Of a DNA stretch of 16,495 nucleotides, positions 1 through 8,067 are shown piece by piece. Made by a program: the position numbers and the translations under genes. Every line of letters starts with the position of its first letter. Position 1 is the first letter of the stretch. This DNA is from Oscillospiraceae bacterium (GTDB lineage: Bacteria > Bacillota > Clostridia > Oscillospirales > Acutalibacteraceae): the NCBI GenBank assembly GCA_031262125.1, contig JAISII010000088.1, positions 1 through 16,495 of the forward strand. The letters are read 5' to 3'. Below the pieces are notes generated by a model. The model was not told the origin of the DNA, ran no database searches, and worked only from the letters and a program-made list of their open reading frames with translations.

Positions 1-870
1 GACGCCGTGGCGGCATCTTTTGTACGCTCGGCAGAGGATGTTTTGTCGCTGCGTGATTATATAGACAGCATCGGCTACGAAAATGTAGAAATTATAAGCA
101 AAATTGAAAACCAAGCCGGTGTAGACGACATTGACCGAATTATTGAGGTTAGCAACGGCATAATGGTAGCTCGTGGCGATATGGGCGTAGAGATACCGTT
201 TATAAAACTTCCCGAAATTCAAAAAAGCATTATTCGCAAGTGTGTTTCGGCAGGCAAATATGTTATTACCGCCACCCAAATGCTCGAGAGCATGACAAGC
301 TCACCGATACCTACCCGTGCCGAAATAAGCGACGTTGCAAACGCTGTGTACGATGGTACAAGTGCAGTTATGTTGTCGGGCGAATCCGCCGCAGGCGAAT
401 ACCCTGTAGAAAGCGTAAAGGTGCTTAACGATATTTGTGCCGAAGCCGAAAAAAATCCGCAAAACTCTCTGCTGGAGACCGCAATGCTTAATTATAAACA
501 AAACGGCGACTTCCGTGAGGTTATTTGCCGCAATGCAAAATATGTTGCCCAAAGCGTAAACGCAAAAGCGATTATTGTCGAGAGCCTTACGGGGCGTGTT
601 GCCCGTGCAATGGCACACTACCGCCCGCAATGCCCTATTGTAGCTGTGGTTACCGGCGAGGAGATCTGCCGCAAGCTTTGCTTTGTTTGGGGCATAAGTG
701 CTGTTATTGGCGAAGAGCTTACCGATTCGGATGAAATTACAAAGCAAGCTGTAGCCAAAGCCCAGCAAACGGGTATGGTTGAAAAGGGCGATACTGTTAT
801 TGTAATCTCCTCTAACAAAGCAATCCCCACCACCGGAACCGATACTTTAAACATTAGGGTTGTTACATGA
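1..870 (+). CDS. pyk: Pyruvate kinase, 3' part (5' end outside window)
   Basis: Pyruvate kinase transfers phosphate from phosphoenolpyruvate to ADP, the last step of glycolysis, in the cytoplasm. The frame is open from base 1, so the gene starts upstream; 289 residues are visible. In order: the end of the TIM barrel with KIENQAG (about residues 34-40 of the fragment, active-site Lys), ARGDMG with the Mg-binding Glu/Asp pair (57-62), TATQMLESM (90-98), PTRAEISDVANA (104-115) and SGESAAGEYP (126-135). The rest is the C-terminal alpha/beta regulatory domain ending NIRVVT. No extra C-terminal PEP-utiliser domain follows, unlike the long Bacillus-type enzymes. The TGA stop overlaps the next start as ATGA, so the two genes are probably translationally coupled. 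Confidence 0.96.
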   Translation, partial: DAVAASFVRSAEDVLSLRDYIDSIGYENVEIISKIENQAGVDDIDRIIEVSNGIMVARGDMGVEIPFIKLPEIQKSIIRKCVSAGKYVITATQMLESMTSSPIPTRAEISDVANAVYDGTSAVMLSGESAAGEYPVESVKVLNDICAEAEKNPQNSLLETAMLNYKQNGDFREVICRNAKYVAQSVNAKAIIVESLTGRVARAMAHYRPQCPIVAVVTGEEICRKLCFVWGISAVIGEELTDSDEITKQAVAKAQQTGMVEKGDTVIVISSNKAIPTTGTDTLNIRVVT

Positions 871-1439
871 ACGTATACGATTTTGACAACACGATATACA
901 ACGGCGACAGCACGCTTGATTTTTACCTTTTTACGCTAAAACGCCACCCAAAGGCTTGGCTGTTTTTGCCACGGCTGCTATACACCTTTTTGTGCTATGC
1001 CGTTTTTAAAAAAATGGACAAAACCGCCTTTAAAGAGCGTATGTACCGCTTTTTGCACCTTGTGAATATTGAAAAAGACCTGCCCGAATTTTGGGAACAA
1101 AAAAGCAAAAAAATCAAGCAATGGTACATAGACAAAAAGCAGCCGGACGACTTGGTAATCTCGGCATCGCCGTTTTTTCTGCTCTCGCCCATTTGCGAGC
1201 ATTTGGGCATTTTGCAGCCCATAGCGTCTTTGGTCGACCCCAAAACAGGCAAATATACCGGGCTTAACTGCCACGGTGCCGAAAAGCTGCGCCGGTTTAA
1301 TGCTTTGCAAGGCAACCCGCAAAATAAAAAATTCTACTCCGACAGCTACTCCGACACACCGCTTGCCTTAGCCGCCAAAGAGGCTTATTATGTTAAGGGC
1401 AACAAAATCACCCGCTGGGAAACGCCGAATAAGAGGTAA
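867..1439 (+). CDS. HAD superfamily (subfamily IB, SerB-like) phosphatase
   Basis: A 190-residue haloacid dehalogenase-type hydrolase, expected to remove phosphate from a small substrate through an aspartyl-phosphate intermediate. All four HAD motifs are visible: DFDNT with nucleophile Asp5 and acid/base Asp7, SAS (99-101), Lys140 and the Mg-binding YSDSYSD (Asp159/Asp163). A helical cap (about residues 20-90) sits between motifs I and II, as in IB enzymes related to phosphoserine phosphatase. The substrate cannot be read from sequence. The start overlaps the pyk stop by 4 bp (ATGA), so it is probably co-transcribed with and coupled to pyruvate kinase. No terminator was seen before the next gene. 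Confidence 0.88.
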   Translation: MNVYDFDNTIYNGDSTLDFYLFTLKRHPKAWLFLPRLLYTFLCYAVFKKMDKTAFKERMYRFLHLVNIEKDLPEFWEQKSKKIKQWYIDKKQPDDLVISASPFFLLSPICEHLGILQPIASLVDPKTGKYTGLNCHGAEKLRRFNALQGNPQNKKFYSDSYSDTPLALAAKEAYYVKGNKITRWETPNKR

Positions 1440-1508
1440 CTTATAAACTGAAATTTAGATGCCAATTTGTAAAAAATAAATCTGATAAAAAAGCGAGGGT
1501 AAGTAATC

Positions 1509-2766
<1,258 letters not shown>

Positions 2767-2770
<4 letters not shown>

Positions 2771-3864
2771 TGAAAATTAAATTGCATGAAAAACCCGTCC
2801 GTGAGGTAGCAAACGGATATAAAGACAGTGCGGAAAACGGCGTTGTCGGTTACGGCGGGCGGCTGAATATTCGCCCCGCTTTTCAACGTGAGTTTATCTA
2901 CAAAGACAAACAACGAGAAGAAGTAATTCGCACGATACGAAAAGACTTTCCACTCAACGTAATGTATTGGGTAAAGGGAGACGACGGCAATTTTGAAGTG
3001 CTTGACGGACAGCAACGAACAATCAGCGTTTGCCAATATGTGGCGGGCGATTATTCGATTGACTACATGGGCTTTAACAATCTGACCAAAGGCGAACAAG
3101 AAAAGATTTTGGATTATAAACTCATGGTTTATATTTGCGAGGGTACAGACAAAGAAAAGCTGGATTGGTTTAAGATTATAAACATAGCGGGAGAGGAATT
3201 AACCGCACAAGAGCTACGAAATGCTATTTATACGGGCGAGTGGTTAACCGAAGCAAAGAAATATTTTAGCAAATCAGGGTGTCCCGCTTACAAGACGGCA
3301 AGCGAATACATGAAAGGCGAATTAAATCGTCAGGCGTTTCTTGAAACCGCCATACGATGGATAGCAGCCCGTGACGGCAAAGAAATTGAAGATTATATGT
3401 CGGCACATCAGCACGACACCAATTGTAACGAAATTTGGCTGTATTTCCAAAACGTCATTGCATGGGTAAAGGCGACATTCCCGAAATTCCGAAAGGAAAT
3501 GAAAGGGCTTGAATGGGGCTTATACTTCAACAAGCACGGTGCGAAACAATTAGACCCCAAGCAATTAGAAAAGCGTATTGTCGAGCTTATGGACGAGGAC
3601 AGCGAAGTTACAAAGTTTTCGGGTATTTACGAATACTTGCTTGACGACGACGAACGACACTTGAACTTGCGGCAATTTTCGCAAAAAACAAAACAGGCCG
3701 CATACGAGCGGCAAAAAGGGTTTTGCCCGAAGTGCGGAAAACATTTTACTATTGAAGAAATGCAAGCCGACCATATAACCCCGTGGAGCAAGGGCGGTAA
3801 AACTATCGCCGATAACTGTCAAATGCTTTGTGCCGATGACAACCGTCGCAAAAGTAATATTTAA
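2767..3864 (+). CDS. DUF262 (ParB/GmrS-like) and HNH endonuclease domain protein
   Basis: A 365-residue protein, probably the nuclease partner of the preceding methyltransferase. The N-terminal DUF262 domain (about residues 15-160) has the RPAFQREF segment (37-43) and the DGQQR motif (80-84), the ParB/sulfiredoxin-like fold found in GmrSD-type and other defence proteins. The C-terminal HNH domain has CPKC (320-323), DH (335-336), GGKT...N (343-350) and LCADDN. The second usual zinc CxxC is reduced to Cys-Ala-Asp-Asp, so one zinc ligand may differ. A helical linker fills 165-310. Two ATG codons are possible (2767, 2770), behind GAAGG at 2755-2759. The first overlaps the stop of the longest methyltransferase frame. 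In the present n=16 state translation ends 140 bp upstream, which may lower nuclease synthesis. Confidence 0.82.
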
Positions 3865-4116
3865 CCTTAATACATAAAGCGTTATTCTAAAATACATTCG
3901 GTTTTTCGCAAATTCCGTGAAATATGGAATTGAATTCTACATTTTACGAAAATGTGATAGTTTTTCTCGTAAAAGACGGCAATAAGATTTAGCTCTTCCT
4001 ACTTCCCCACCTCACAAAACCAAAAACAGTCAAAGAGAATTAAAGAGTTAAAACGGTATTTTAAGGCGAACTAAAGAGATTTGCCCTTTGTATGTTGTTT
4101 TTTATGCTGAAAACCC
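3865..4116 (+). other. Intergenic region after the DUF262-HNH gene
   Basis: About 250 bases with no convincing gene. It holds two small inverted repeats: AATTCC/GGAATT (3911-3916 and 3926-3931), and TTTTACGA/TCGTAAAA (3942-3949 and 3967-3974) with a 17-nt loop. Neither is followed by a proper T tract, so the terminator of the nuclease gene is not identified. The remainder is AT-rich and featureless up to the rplM promoter. Confidence 0.6.
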
Positions 4117-4145
4117 TTGACAATCAGCGGCAGCTGTGGTATTAT
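4117..4145 (+). promoter_or_regulatory. Sigma-A promoter of rplM-rpsI
   Basis: TTGACA (4117-4122), a 17-nt spacer, then TATTAT (4140-4145). This is a near-consensus housekeeping promoter, as expected for a ribosomal protein operon. Transcription would begin around 4152, leaving a leader of about 90 nt. Confidence 0.85.
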
Positions 4146-4153
4146 TCTCAAGC

Positions 4154-4200
4154 ACGCAAATTATTTGCAGCCTTATAATTTTTTAGTAGGCACAAAATAA
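4154..4200 (+). ncRNA. Possible ribosomal protein L13 leader
   Basis: The rplM leader contains a hairpin GCAAA-TTA-TTTGC (4156-4168) followed directly by a GCCT/AGGC pairing (4170-4173 with 4188-4191) around an AT-rich loop. Low-GC Firmicutes are known to carry an autoregulatory L13 leader in this position. The assignment rests on position and pairing only; a covariance-model match would be needed to confirm it. Confidence 0.4.
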
Positions 4201-4241
4201 TTTAGTTACAATTTGATAGTATGAAACGAGGGAAAACAAAA

Positions 4242-4670
4242 ATGTCAACTTTTATGGCTAAAAAAGCAGAGGTTGAGCGTAAGTGGTATGTTATTGATGC
4301 CGCCGGCAAGCCCTTGGGCAGAGTAGCAGCCAAAGCTGCGGTTTTGCTCCGTGGCAAGCATAAGGTTACTTATACCCCGCATGTTGATTGCGGCGATAAC
4401 GTAATTATAATCAACTGCAAGGATGCCGTTTTAACAGGCAACAAGCTCACTCAAAAAATGTGGCAGCGTCACACCGGCTACATTGGTCACCTTAAAGAAA
4501 CCCGGTACGATACATTAATGGCAACCCGCCCCGAAAAGGCTATGGAGCTTGCTGTTAAAGGTATGATTCCGGACACAACAATCGGCAGAGCGGCTCTTTT
4601 ACGTTTACGCCTTTTTGCCGGCAACGAACATAAGCACGAGGCACAAAAGCCTGAAGCTTATGAGTTTTAA
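4242..4670 (+). CDS. rplM: 50S ribosomal protein L13
   Basis: Ribosomal protein L13 of the large subunit, an early-assembling 23S rRNA-binding protein. The 142-residue sequence MSTFMAKKAEVERKWYVIDA onward shows the family blocks PLGRVAAKAA, LLRGKHKVTYTPHVDCGD, VINC-type strand, KLTQKMWQRHTGY, and MIPDTTIGRAALLRLRLFAG. The start was set at ATG 4242, behind GAGGG (4228-4232). An in-frame ATG at 4221 would place the ribosome binding site inside the gene and add residues not usual for the family. It is the first gene of the rplM-rpsI pair. Confidence 0.96.
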   Translation: MSTFMAKKAEVERKWYVIDAAGKPLGRVAAKAAVLLRGKHKVTYTPHVDCGDNVIIINCKDAVLTGNKLTQKMWQRHTGYIGHLKETRYDTLMATRPEKAMELAVKGMIPDTTIGRAALLRLRLFAGNEHKHEAQKPEAYEF

Positions 4671-4686
4671 TAGGAGGGCCAAATAA

Positions 4687-5094
4687 ATGAGTATATATGA
4701 TTCTACACCTTATTTTTACGGCACAGGTCGCCGCAAAAGCAGCGTTGCCCGTGTTCGCTTGTATGCAGGCTCAGGCAAAATTACAATTAACGACAGAGAT
4801 ATAGACGATTATTTCGGTCTTGAAACTCTTAAGCTTATTGTTAGGCAGCCGCTGGAGCTGACCGAAACAGGTGCAAAGTTTGACGTTGTTTGCCGTGTAG
4901 GCGGCGGCGGTGTTACCGGTCAGGCAGGTGCTATCCGCCACGGTATCTCCCGTGCTTTGCTGCAATATGACAGCGACGCTTTGCGTATCATCCTTAAAAA
5001 AGCAGGGTTCTTAACCCGTGACCCGAGGATGAAAGAGCGTAAAAAATACGGTCTTAAAGCTGCTCGTCGTGCACCGCAGTTCAGCAAACGTTAA
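4687..5094 (+). CDS. rpsI: 30S ribosomal protein S9
   Basis: Ribosomal protein S9 of the small subunit; its extended C-terminal tail contacts P-site tRNA. It has 135 residues with YGTGRRKSSVARVRL near the N-terminus, the GGGVTGQAGAIRHGISRAL block (about 74-91) and the canonical tail RAPQFSKR ending in the conserved Lys-Arg. The ribosome binding site AGGAGG lies at 4672-4677, 9 nt before ATG and just after the rplM stop. It is co-transcribed with rplM and followed by a strong terminator. Confidence 0.97.
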   Translation: MSIYDSTPYFYGTGRRKSSVARVRLYAGSGKITINDRDIDDYFGLETLKLIVRQPLELTETGAKFDVVCRVGGGGVTGQAGAIRHGISRALLQYDSDALRIILKKAGFLTRDPRMKERKKYGLKAARRAPQFSKR

Positions 5095-5166
5095 TTTGCT
5101 TTTTCGTTTGGTTTTGCACTGCTAGGCACAATGCCGCTGCAAGTTTTTAAAAAACACACAAATTTA

Positions 5167-5195
5167 CCCCGCTGTTTTTATTTCAGCGGGGTTTT
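5167..5195 (+). terminator. Rho-independent terminator of rplM-rpsI (repeat copy A)
   Basis: CCCCGCTG (5167-5174), a 9-nt loop, CAGCGGGG (5184-5191), then TTTT. It is the first of three nearly identical terminators in the window. A 41-nt stretch at 5138-5178 is identical to 7905-7945. Confidence 0.93.
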
Positions 5196-5253
5196 GGTTT
5201 GTTAAGACAAAAAAGCTAAAAATTATTATCAAAGGTAAATATAATATTTTTAT

Positions 5254-5760
5254 TTAGGGCAATTTGTAATAATGCACTACTTTTTCTAAAACACTTATTA
5301 ACCCTAATTCGTTATCATTATTGAAAGCGAATTTAACCATCACAGCAATAACTGACAATGTTTCAACAAAAACAGAAATTATGTAAGTTTGGAATAATAT
5401 TTCACTAATACCAAAATTCCAATAAAACGCATCAAATAGAATTTTAAGTGCAAATAAAACAACTAATACTATATATTGAATAGATACAAACTTTACGAAA
5501 AAACGAAAAAAACTATCCTTCAATTCTTTTTTGCCAACATTTTGGCTTTCAAGATGCTCGGCTGAAATATCTATTACACGATCAATAGAACCCTCGTAAT
5601 GATTTTTTGCAAGTTCAAAACGATATTGAAACAACTTATCATCTACATATGAATTCTTTTGAGACGCTTTGTCTTCTGATTTTGGAATGCTATTGCTATG
5701 ATATAAATCATTTAAATAATTTTGAAATTTTTGCCTAAATTCATTTTGTTCTTTTCCCAT
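5254..5760 (-). CDS. Small membrane protein with two TM helices, unknown function
   Basis: A 168-residue protein I do not recognise. Residues 1-85 are hydrophilic and charged, probably cytoplasmic, with helical stretches. Two hydrophobic segments follow at about 88-112 and 120-145, separated by a short turn, giving a hairpin in the membrane, and then a short tail. The start ATG at 5760 has AAGGA about 8 nt upstream. It lies 51 nt downstream of the ImmA/IrrE metallopeptidase gene on the same strand and is probably in its operon. The DNA is distinctly AT-richer than the flanking core genes, suggesting transfer. It may be the partner, target or effector of the peptidase; this is inference from proximity. 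Confidence 0.72.
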   Translation of the reverse strand: MGKEQNEFRQKFQNYLNDLYHSNSIPKSEDKASQKNSYVDDKLFQYRFELAKNHYEGSIDRVIDISAEHLESQNVGKKELKDSFFRFFVKFVSIQYIVLVVLFALKILFDAFYWNFGISEILFQTYIISVFVETLSVIAVMVKFAFNNDNELGLISVLEKVVHYYKLP

Positions 5761-5811
5761 AAAAACAATCCTTTATTTTTTTGTCTGCTAAATGTTCGTA
5801 TTCATATCCCT

Positions 5812-6432
5812 TTAGCTAACAATAGGATTCAACCCTAAAATCCTAATTCTTTCTTTCATAACAGAATCTGAAACATCAAAAATATTTGCCAATAGATCAA
5901 TATCAATTTTTTCATCTTTACGCAACATTCTTTTGTACGCAAATTTTAAATCATCATCTGGAATAAGTATAGCACCTGCAAAAACATTCGCATCCCACTC
6001 ATCCCACATATCTTCCATCTCTATTTCTTTGCGTTCCTCAAAAAAATCAATATCCTTTTGGGTCGTTAAATCGTATGCAGTTTCTCTCAATTTATCCGCA
6101 TGCAAGCAACAATGAGCCAATTCATGTGCTAATGTAAATCTTTTGCGGTGCGGGGGGGATTTTTCATCGTATAACATCCTTAAATCATCGCCTTCGAGAG
6201 AAACAGAACCAATAATCTTCTCTCCCTCTTCTCTAACACGACTTTTTTGGACAATTTTTTCCTTCTCGAACTCAGAAAAATTTACCATTTTCGGCGTGAT
6301 ATCATACATTTCCAATATTGTTTCAATATTTATTGGAAATAGAGGCATACCTTTGCTCTTAGAGTAAACAAAATACTCCTTTAAAAGTTCATCAGGCGTT
6401 TTCCCATCTAACCGATTTAAAGTTTCACACAT
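5812..6432 (-). CDS. ImmA/IrrE family metallo-endopeptidase
   Basis: A 206-residue cytoplasmic zinc protease of the ImmA/IrrE family, which typically cleaves or inactivates a regulator or repressor. The zinc motif HELAH (103-107) lies in FTLAHELAHCCLH, and the third ligand is probably Glu145 in EWDANVFAGAILIP, matching the family's E-x-x-A-N-x-F-A pattern. A C-terminal helix-rich segment (DLLANIFDVSDSVMKERI) is usual for the family. The start ATG at 6432 was chosen because GGGAG lies at 6444-6448. A longer frame from a TTG at 6561 is possible, but its first 43 residues are basic and low in family character. No helix-turn-helix gene, the usual partner, is adjacent. The membrane protein gene lies downstream. 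Confidence 0.88.
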   Translation of the reverse strand: MCETLNRLDGKTPDELLKEYFVYSKSKGMPLFPINIETILEMYDITPKMVNFSEFEKEKIVQKSRVREEGEKIIGSVSLEGDDLRMLYDEKSPPHRKRFTLAHELAHCCLHADKLRETAYDLTTQKDIDFFEERKEIEMEDMWDEWDANVFAGAILIPDDDLKFAYKRMLRKDEKIDIDLLANIFDVSDSVMKERIRILGLNPIVS

Positions 6433-6655
6433 ATTCTTTTTTTCTCCCTTTGACTTTTTCTTCCTTTGACACTTACTGAAAAAAATATATAACACCTCCT
6501 TGCCGTATGTAGACCTTGCAGGAAGTGCATTTGCTAAAAATTTCGCTAAATTATGTCGCAAATATTATTAACCTTATAGTTCCAATATATGCATTTACGC
6601 TATTAAGATTCCAGAAATATATAAAGAACATTATTAAGGCTTGTCCGTTATTTAA

Positions 6656-6684
6656 ATTATAGCACAACCTAAAAAAAAAGTAAA
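6656..6684 (-). promoter_or_regulatory. Promoter of the ImmA/IrrE-membrane protein operon
   Basis: Read on the minus strand: TTTACT (6684-6679), a 17-nt spacer, and a perfect TATAAT (6661-6656). Transcription would start near 6649, giving a leader of about 215 nt before ATG 6432. The leader contains an orphan AAGGAGGTG (about 6493-6501) with no start codon at proper spacing. Confidence 0.65.
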
Positions 6685-6715
6685 CCCCTTTTATGAACAA
6701 TTAATTGCAAATTCA

Positions 6716-6744
6716 CCCCGCTGTTTTGTTACAGCGGGGTTTTT
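6716..6744 (+). terminator. Orphan plus-strand terminator (repeat copy B)
   Basis: CCCCGCTG (6716-6723), loop TTTTGTTA, CAGCGGGG (6732-6739), then TTTTT. The loop, stem and T tract match the terminator at 7934. No plus-strand gene ends immediately upstream, because the preceding genes are on the minus strand, so it has no obvious transcript to end. It may be a leftover of a module insertion next to the rpsI terminator. Confidence 0.8.
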
Positions 6745-6776
6745 GGTTGTTTATTATTCTATTTATCAGCATCGAC

Positions 6777-6804
6777 TTGATTTGTTAAAAAATAATGGTA
6801 TAAT
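6777..6804 (+). promoter_or_regulatory. Promoter of the HipA-like gene
   Basis: TTGATT (6777-6782), a 16-nt spacer, and a perfect TATAAT (6799-6804). It is followed by the ribosome binding site AGAGGTGG (6817-6824) and the ATG at 6831, so the leader is very short. Confidence 0.65.
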
Positions 6805-6830
6805 ATAAAGTAGAAAAGAGGTGGAGTTCT

Positions 6831-7898
6831 ATGCAGCTAAACGGCAAAATTATGTGTGAAGACTATGTTGTGGCAACGGTTTGCAACGGAGTTTTAAATA
6901 TAGTTGATGAAGCACGAGTGCCTTTGTACCTCAAACGCACCGGCGATGCCGAAGCTTGGCTAAAAGGGCGAGCAATTGATGCCCACCGCACCAACTCACG
7001 ATTACTCAAACGTGCATTGCGGCTGTCTTCTTACGATGATTTGTCGGCAGTGCTTAAAGTCAACGCTGCAACGGTAACCGACCGCTATTGGTTTAAACCT
7101 GACGGGCAAACTCTTGTGTACTACGATGTACGGTTTAAAAATAACGAATTTGCCTCACTTGCCTTGCGTGGCGACCCCAACAGCTTTAACAAAGCCTACT
7201 CACCCACGCCCGAGCTTACAAATGTTGGCTCTTACGAGAAATGCTGGCTGCTGCAAGATAACGGCTTTTGTATGGTAAAATTCGGCAACGAGCTTGAGCG
7301 TTTTTCGGAGGTTTTCATCTCTAAACTCGGGCAAGCATTAGGCTTGCCAATGGCACATTATACTGCACAGGGCGACACTGTAACCAGCCCGGATTTCACT
7401 AACGGTGCGGCGGTTAATTTTGAGTCGGCAGCAGGGCTTGTGGGCGAAGACGAGGACTATGCGTTTAACTTTATCACTTTTTATAATATCTCGCCCGCTT
7501 TGGCACGTGAATATCTTCAAATTATTTATATGGATGCACTGTGTTTTAATATGGACCGCCACACACAAAATTACGGTGTGCTTAGGGATGTTGATAACGG
7601 CAAAATTTTATCTATGGCACCGAACTTTGATAATAACATCGCACTGTTTTCTCGTGGTGTGCCAAAGGATTTAACCCGTCGGCACGACAAATTAATTGAG
7701 CTTTTTTTAGAGCTGTTGCAGCAGGACGAACGTGCCCTTGCCTTTGCTGCCGATTTGCCGTTGCCTACCGCTGATATGATTGAAAAAGCTATACAAGCAA
7801 CTGAGATTTTTGTAACCGATGAACTGAAAAATCAAACTGTCGAATTTGTTATGGCAGGAACAAAACAGATTAAAAAGTTTTTGGAAGAAAAAGTTTAA
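6831..7898 (+). CDS. HipA-like kinase domain protein, no adjacent HipB
   Basis: A 355-residue protein with the C-terminal fold of HipA, the serine/threonine kinase toxin. Likely kinase residues are Lys150 in CMVKFG (ATP contact), Asp242/Asn247 in NMDRHTQNYGV (catalytic loop) and Asp267 in MAPNFDNN (metal binding). The segment TNVGSYEKCW (130-139) corresponds to the glycine-rich/flap region. The first ~120 residues do not resemble the canonical HipA N-subdomain and are not recognised. No HipB-type helix-turn-helix antitoxin gene is next to it. It has its own promoter and terminator, so it behaves as a one-gene unit. It could be a solitary toxin, a regulatory kinase or a phage-defence kinase; the sequence does not decide. 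Confidence 0.8.
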   Translation: MQLNGKIMCEDYVVATVCNGVLNIVDEARVPLYLKRTGDAEAWLKGRAIDAHRTNSRLLKRALRLSSYDDLSAVLKVNAATVTDRYWFKPDGQTLVYYDVRFKNNEFASLALRGDPNSFNKAYSPTPELTNVGSYEKCWLLQDNGFCMVKFGNELERFSEVFISKLGQALGLPMAHYTAQGDTVTSPDFTNGAAVNFESAAGLVGEDEDYAFNFITFYNISPALAREYLQIIYMDALCFNMDRHTQNYGVLRDVDNGKILSMAPNFDNNIALFSRGVPKDLTRRHDKLIELFLELLQQDERALAFAADLPLPTADMIEKAIQATEIFVTDELKNQTVEFVMAGTKQIKKFLEEKV

Positions 7899-7933
7899 TG
7901 ATATTGCAAGTTTTTAAAAAACACACAAATTTA

Positions 7934-7962
7934 CCCCGCTGTTTTGTTACAGCGGGGTTTTT
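7934..7962 (+). terminator. Terminator of the HipA-like gene (repeat copy C)
   Basis: CCCCGCTG (7934-7941), loop TTTTGTTA, CAGCGGGG (7950-7957), then TTTTT. Together with 29 nt upstream of the stem it is identical to the rpsI terminator region over 41 nt (7905-7945 versus 5138-5178). Confidence 0.93.
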
Positions 7963-8050
7963 GGTTTGTTTAAAATTAATTTTGATTTTTCACAAAGTCT
8001 TGCGTTGCTAAAATATTGTCTGGTTGTCAAAACATAAAAATTTTTCAGCA

Positions 8051-8067
8051 TTTCTGCATTCTGCATT
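8051..8067 (-). repeat. Short repeat AATGCAGAATGCAGAAA at a gene end (copy 1)
   Basis: The 17-nt sequence TTTCTGCATTCTGCATT (plus strand) overlaps the metH stop codon and is repeated exactly at 16192-16208, just after the stop of another minus-strand gene. It is internally a tandem of TGCATTC-like units. Confidence 0.7.

Noticed and set aside
3932..3937. GAATTC site next to the EcoRI-family system
   Set aside because: Three GAATTC sites (3932, 5651, 10017) in 16.5 kb are about the chance number, and family membership does not fix the recognition site.
3942..3974. TTTTACGA/TCGTAAAA inverted repeat as terminator of the nuclease gene
   Set aside because: The loop is 17 nt, the stem is AT-rich and no T run follows, so termination is not convincing.
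4221..4241. In-frame ATG upstream of rplM
   Set aside because: It would put the GAGGG ribosome binding site inside the gene and add seven residues not seen in L13; ATG 4242 has proper spacing.
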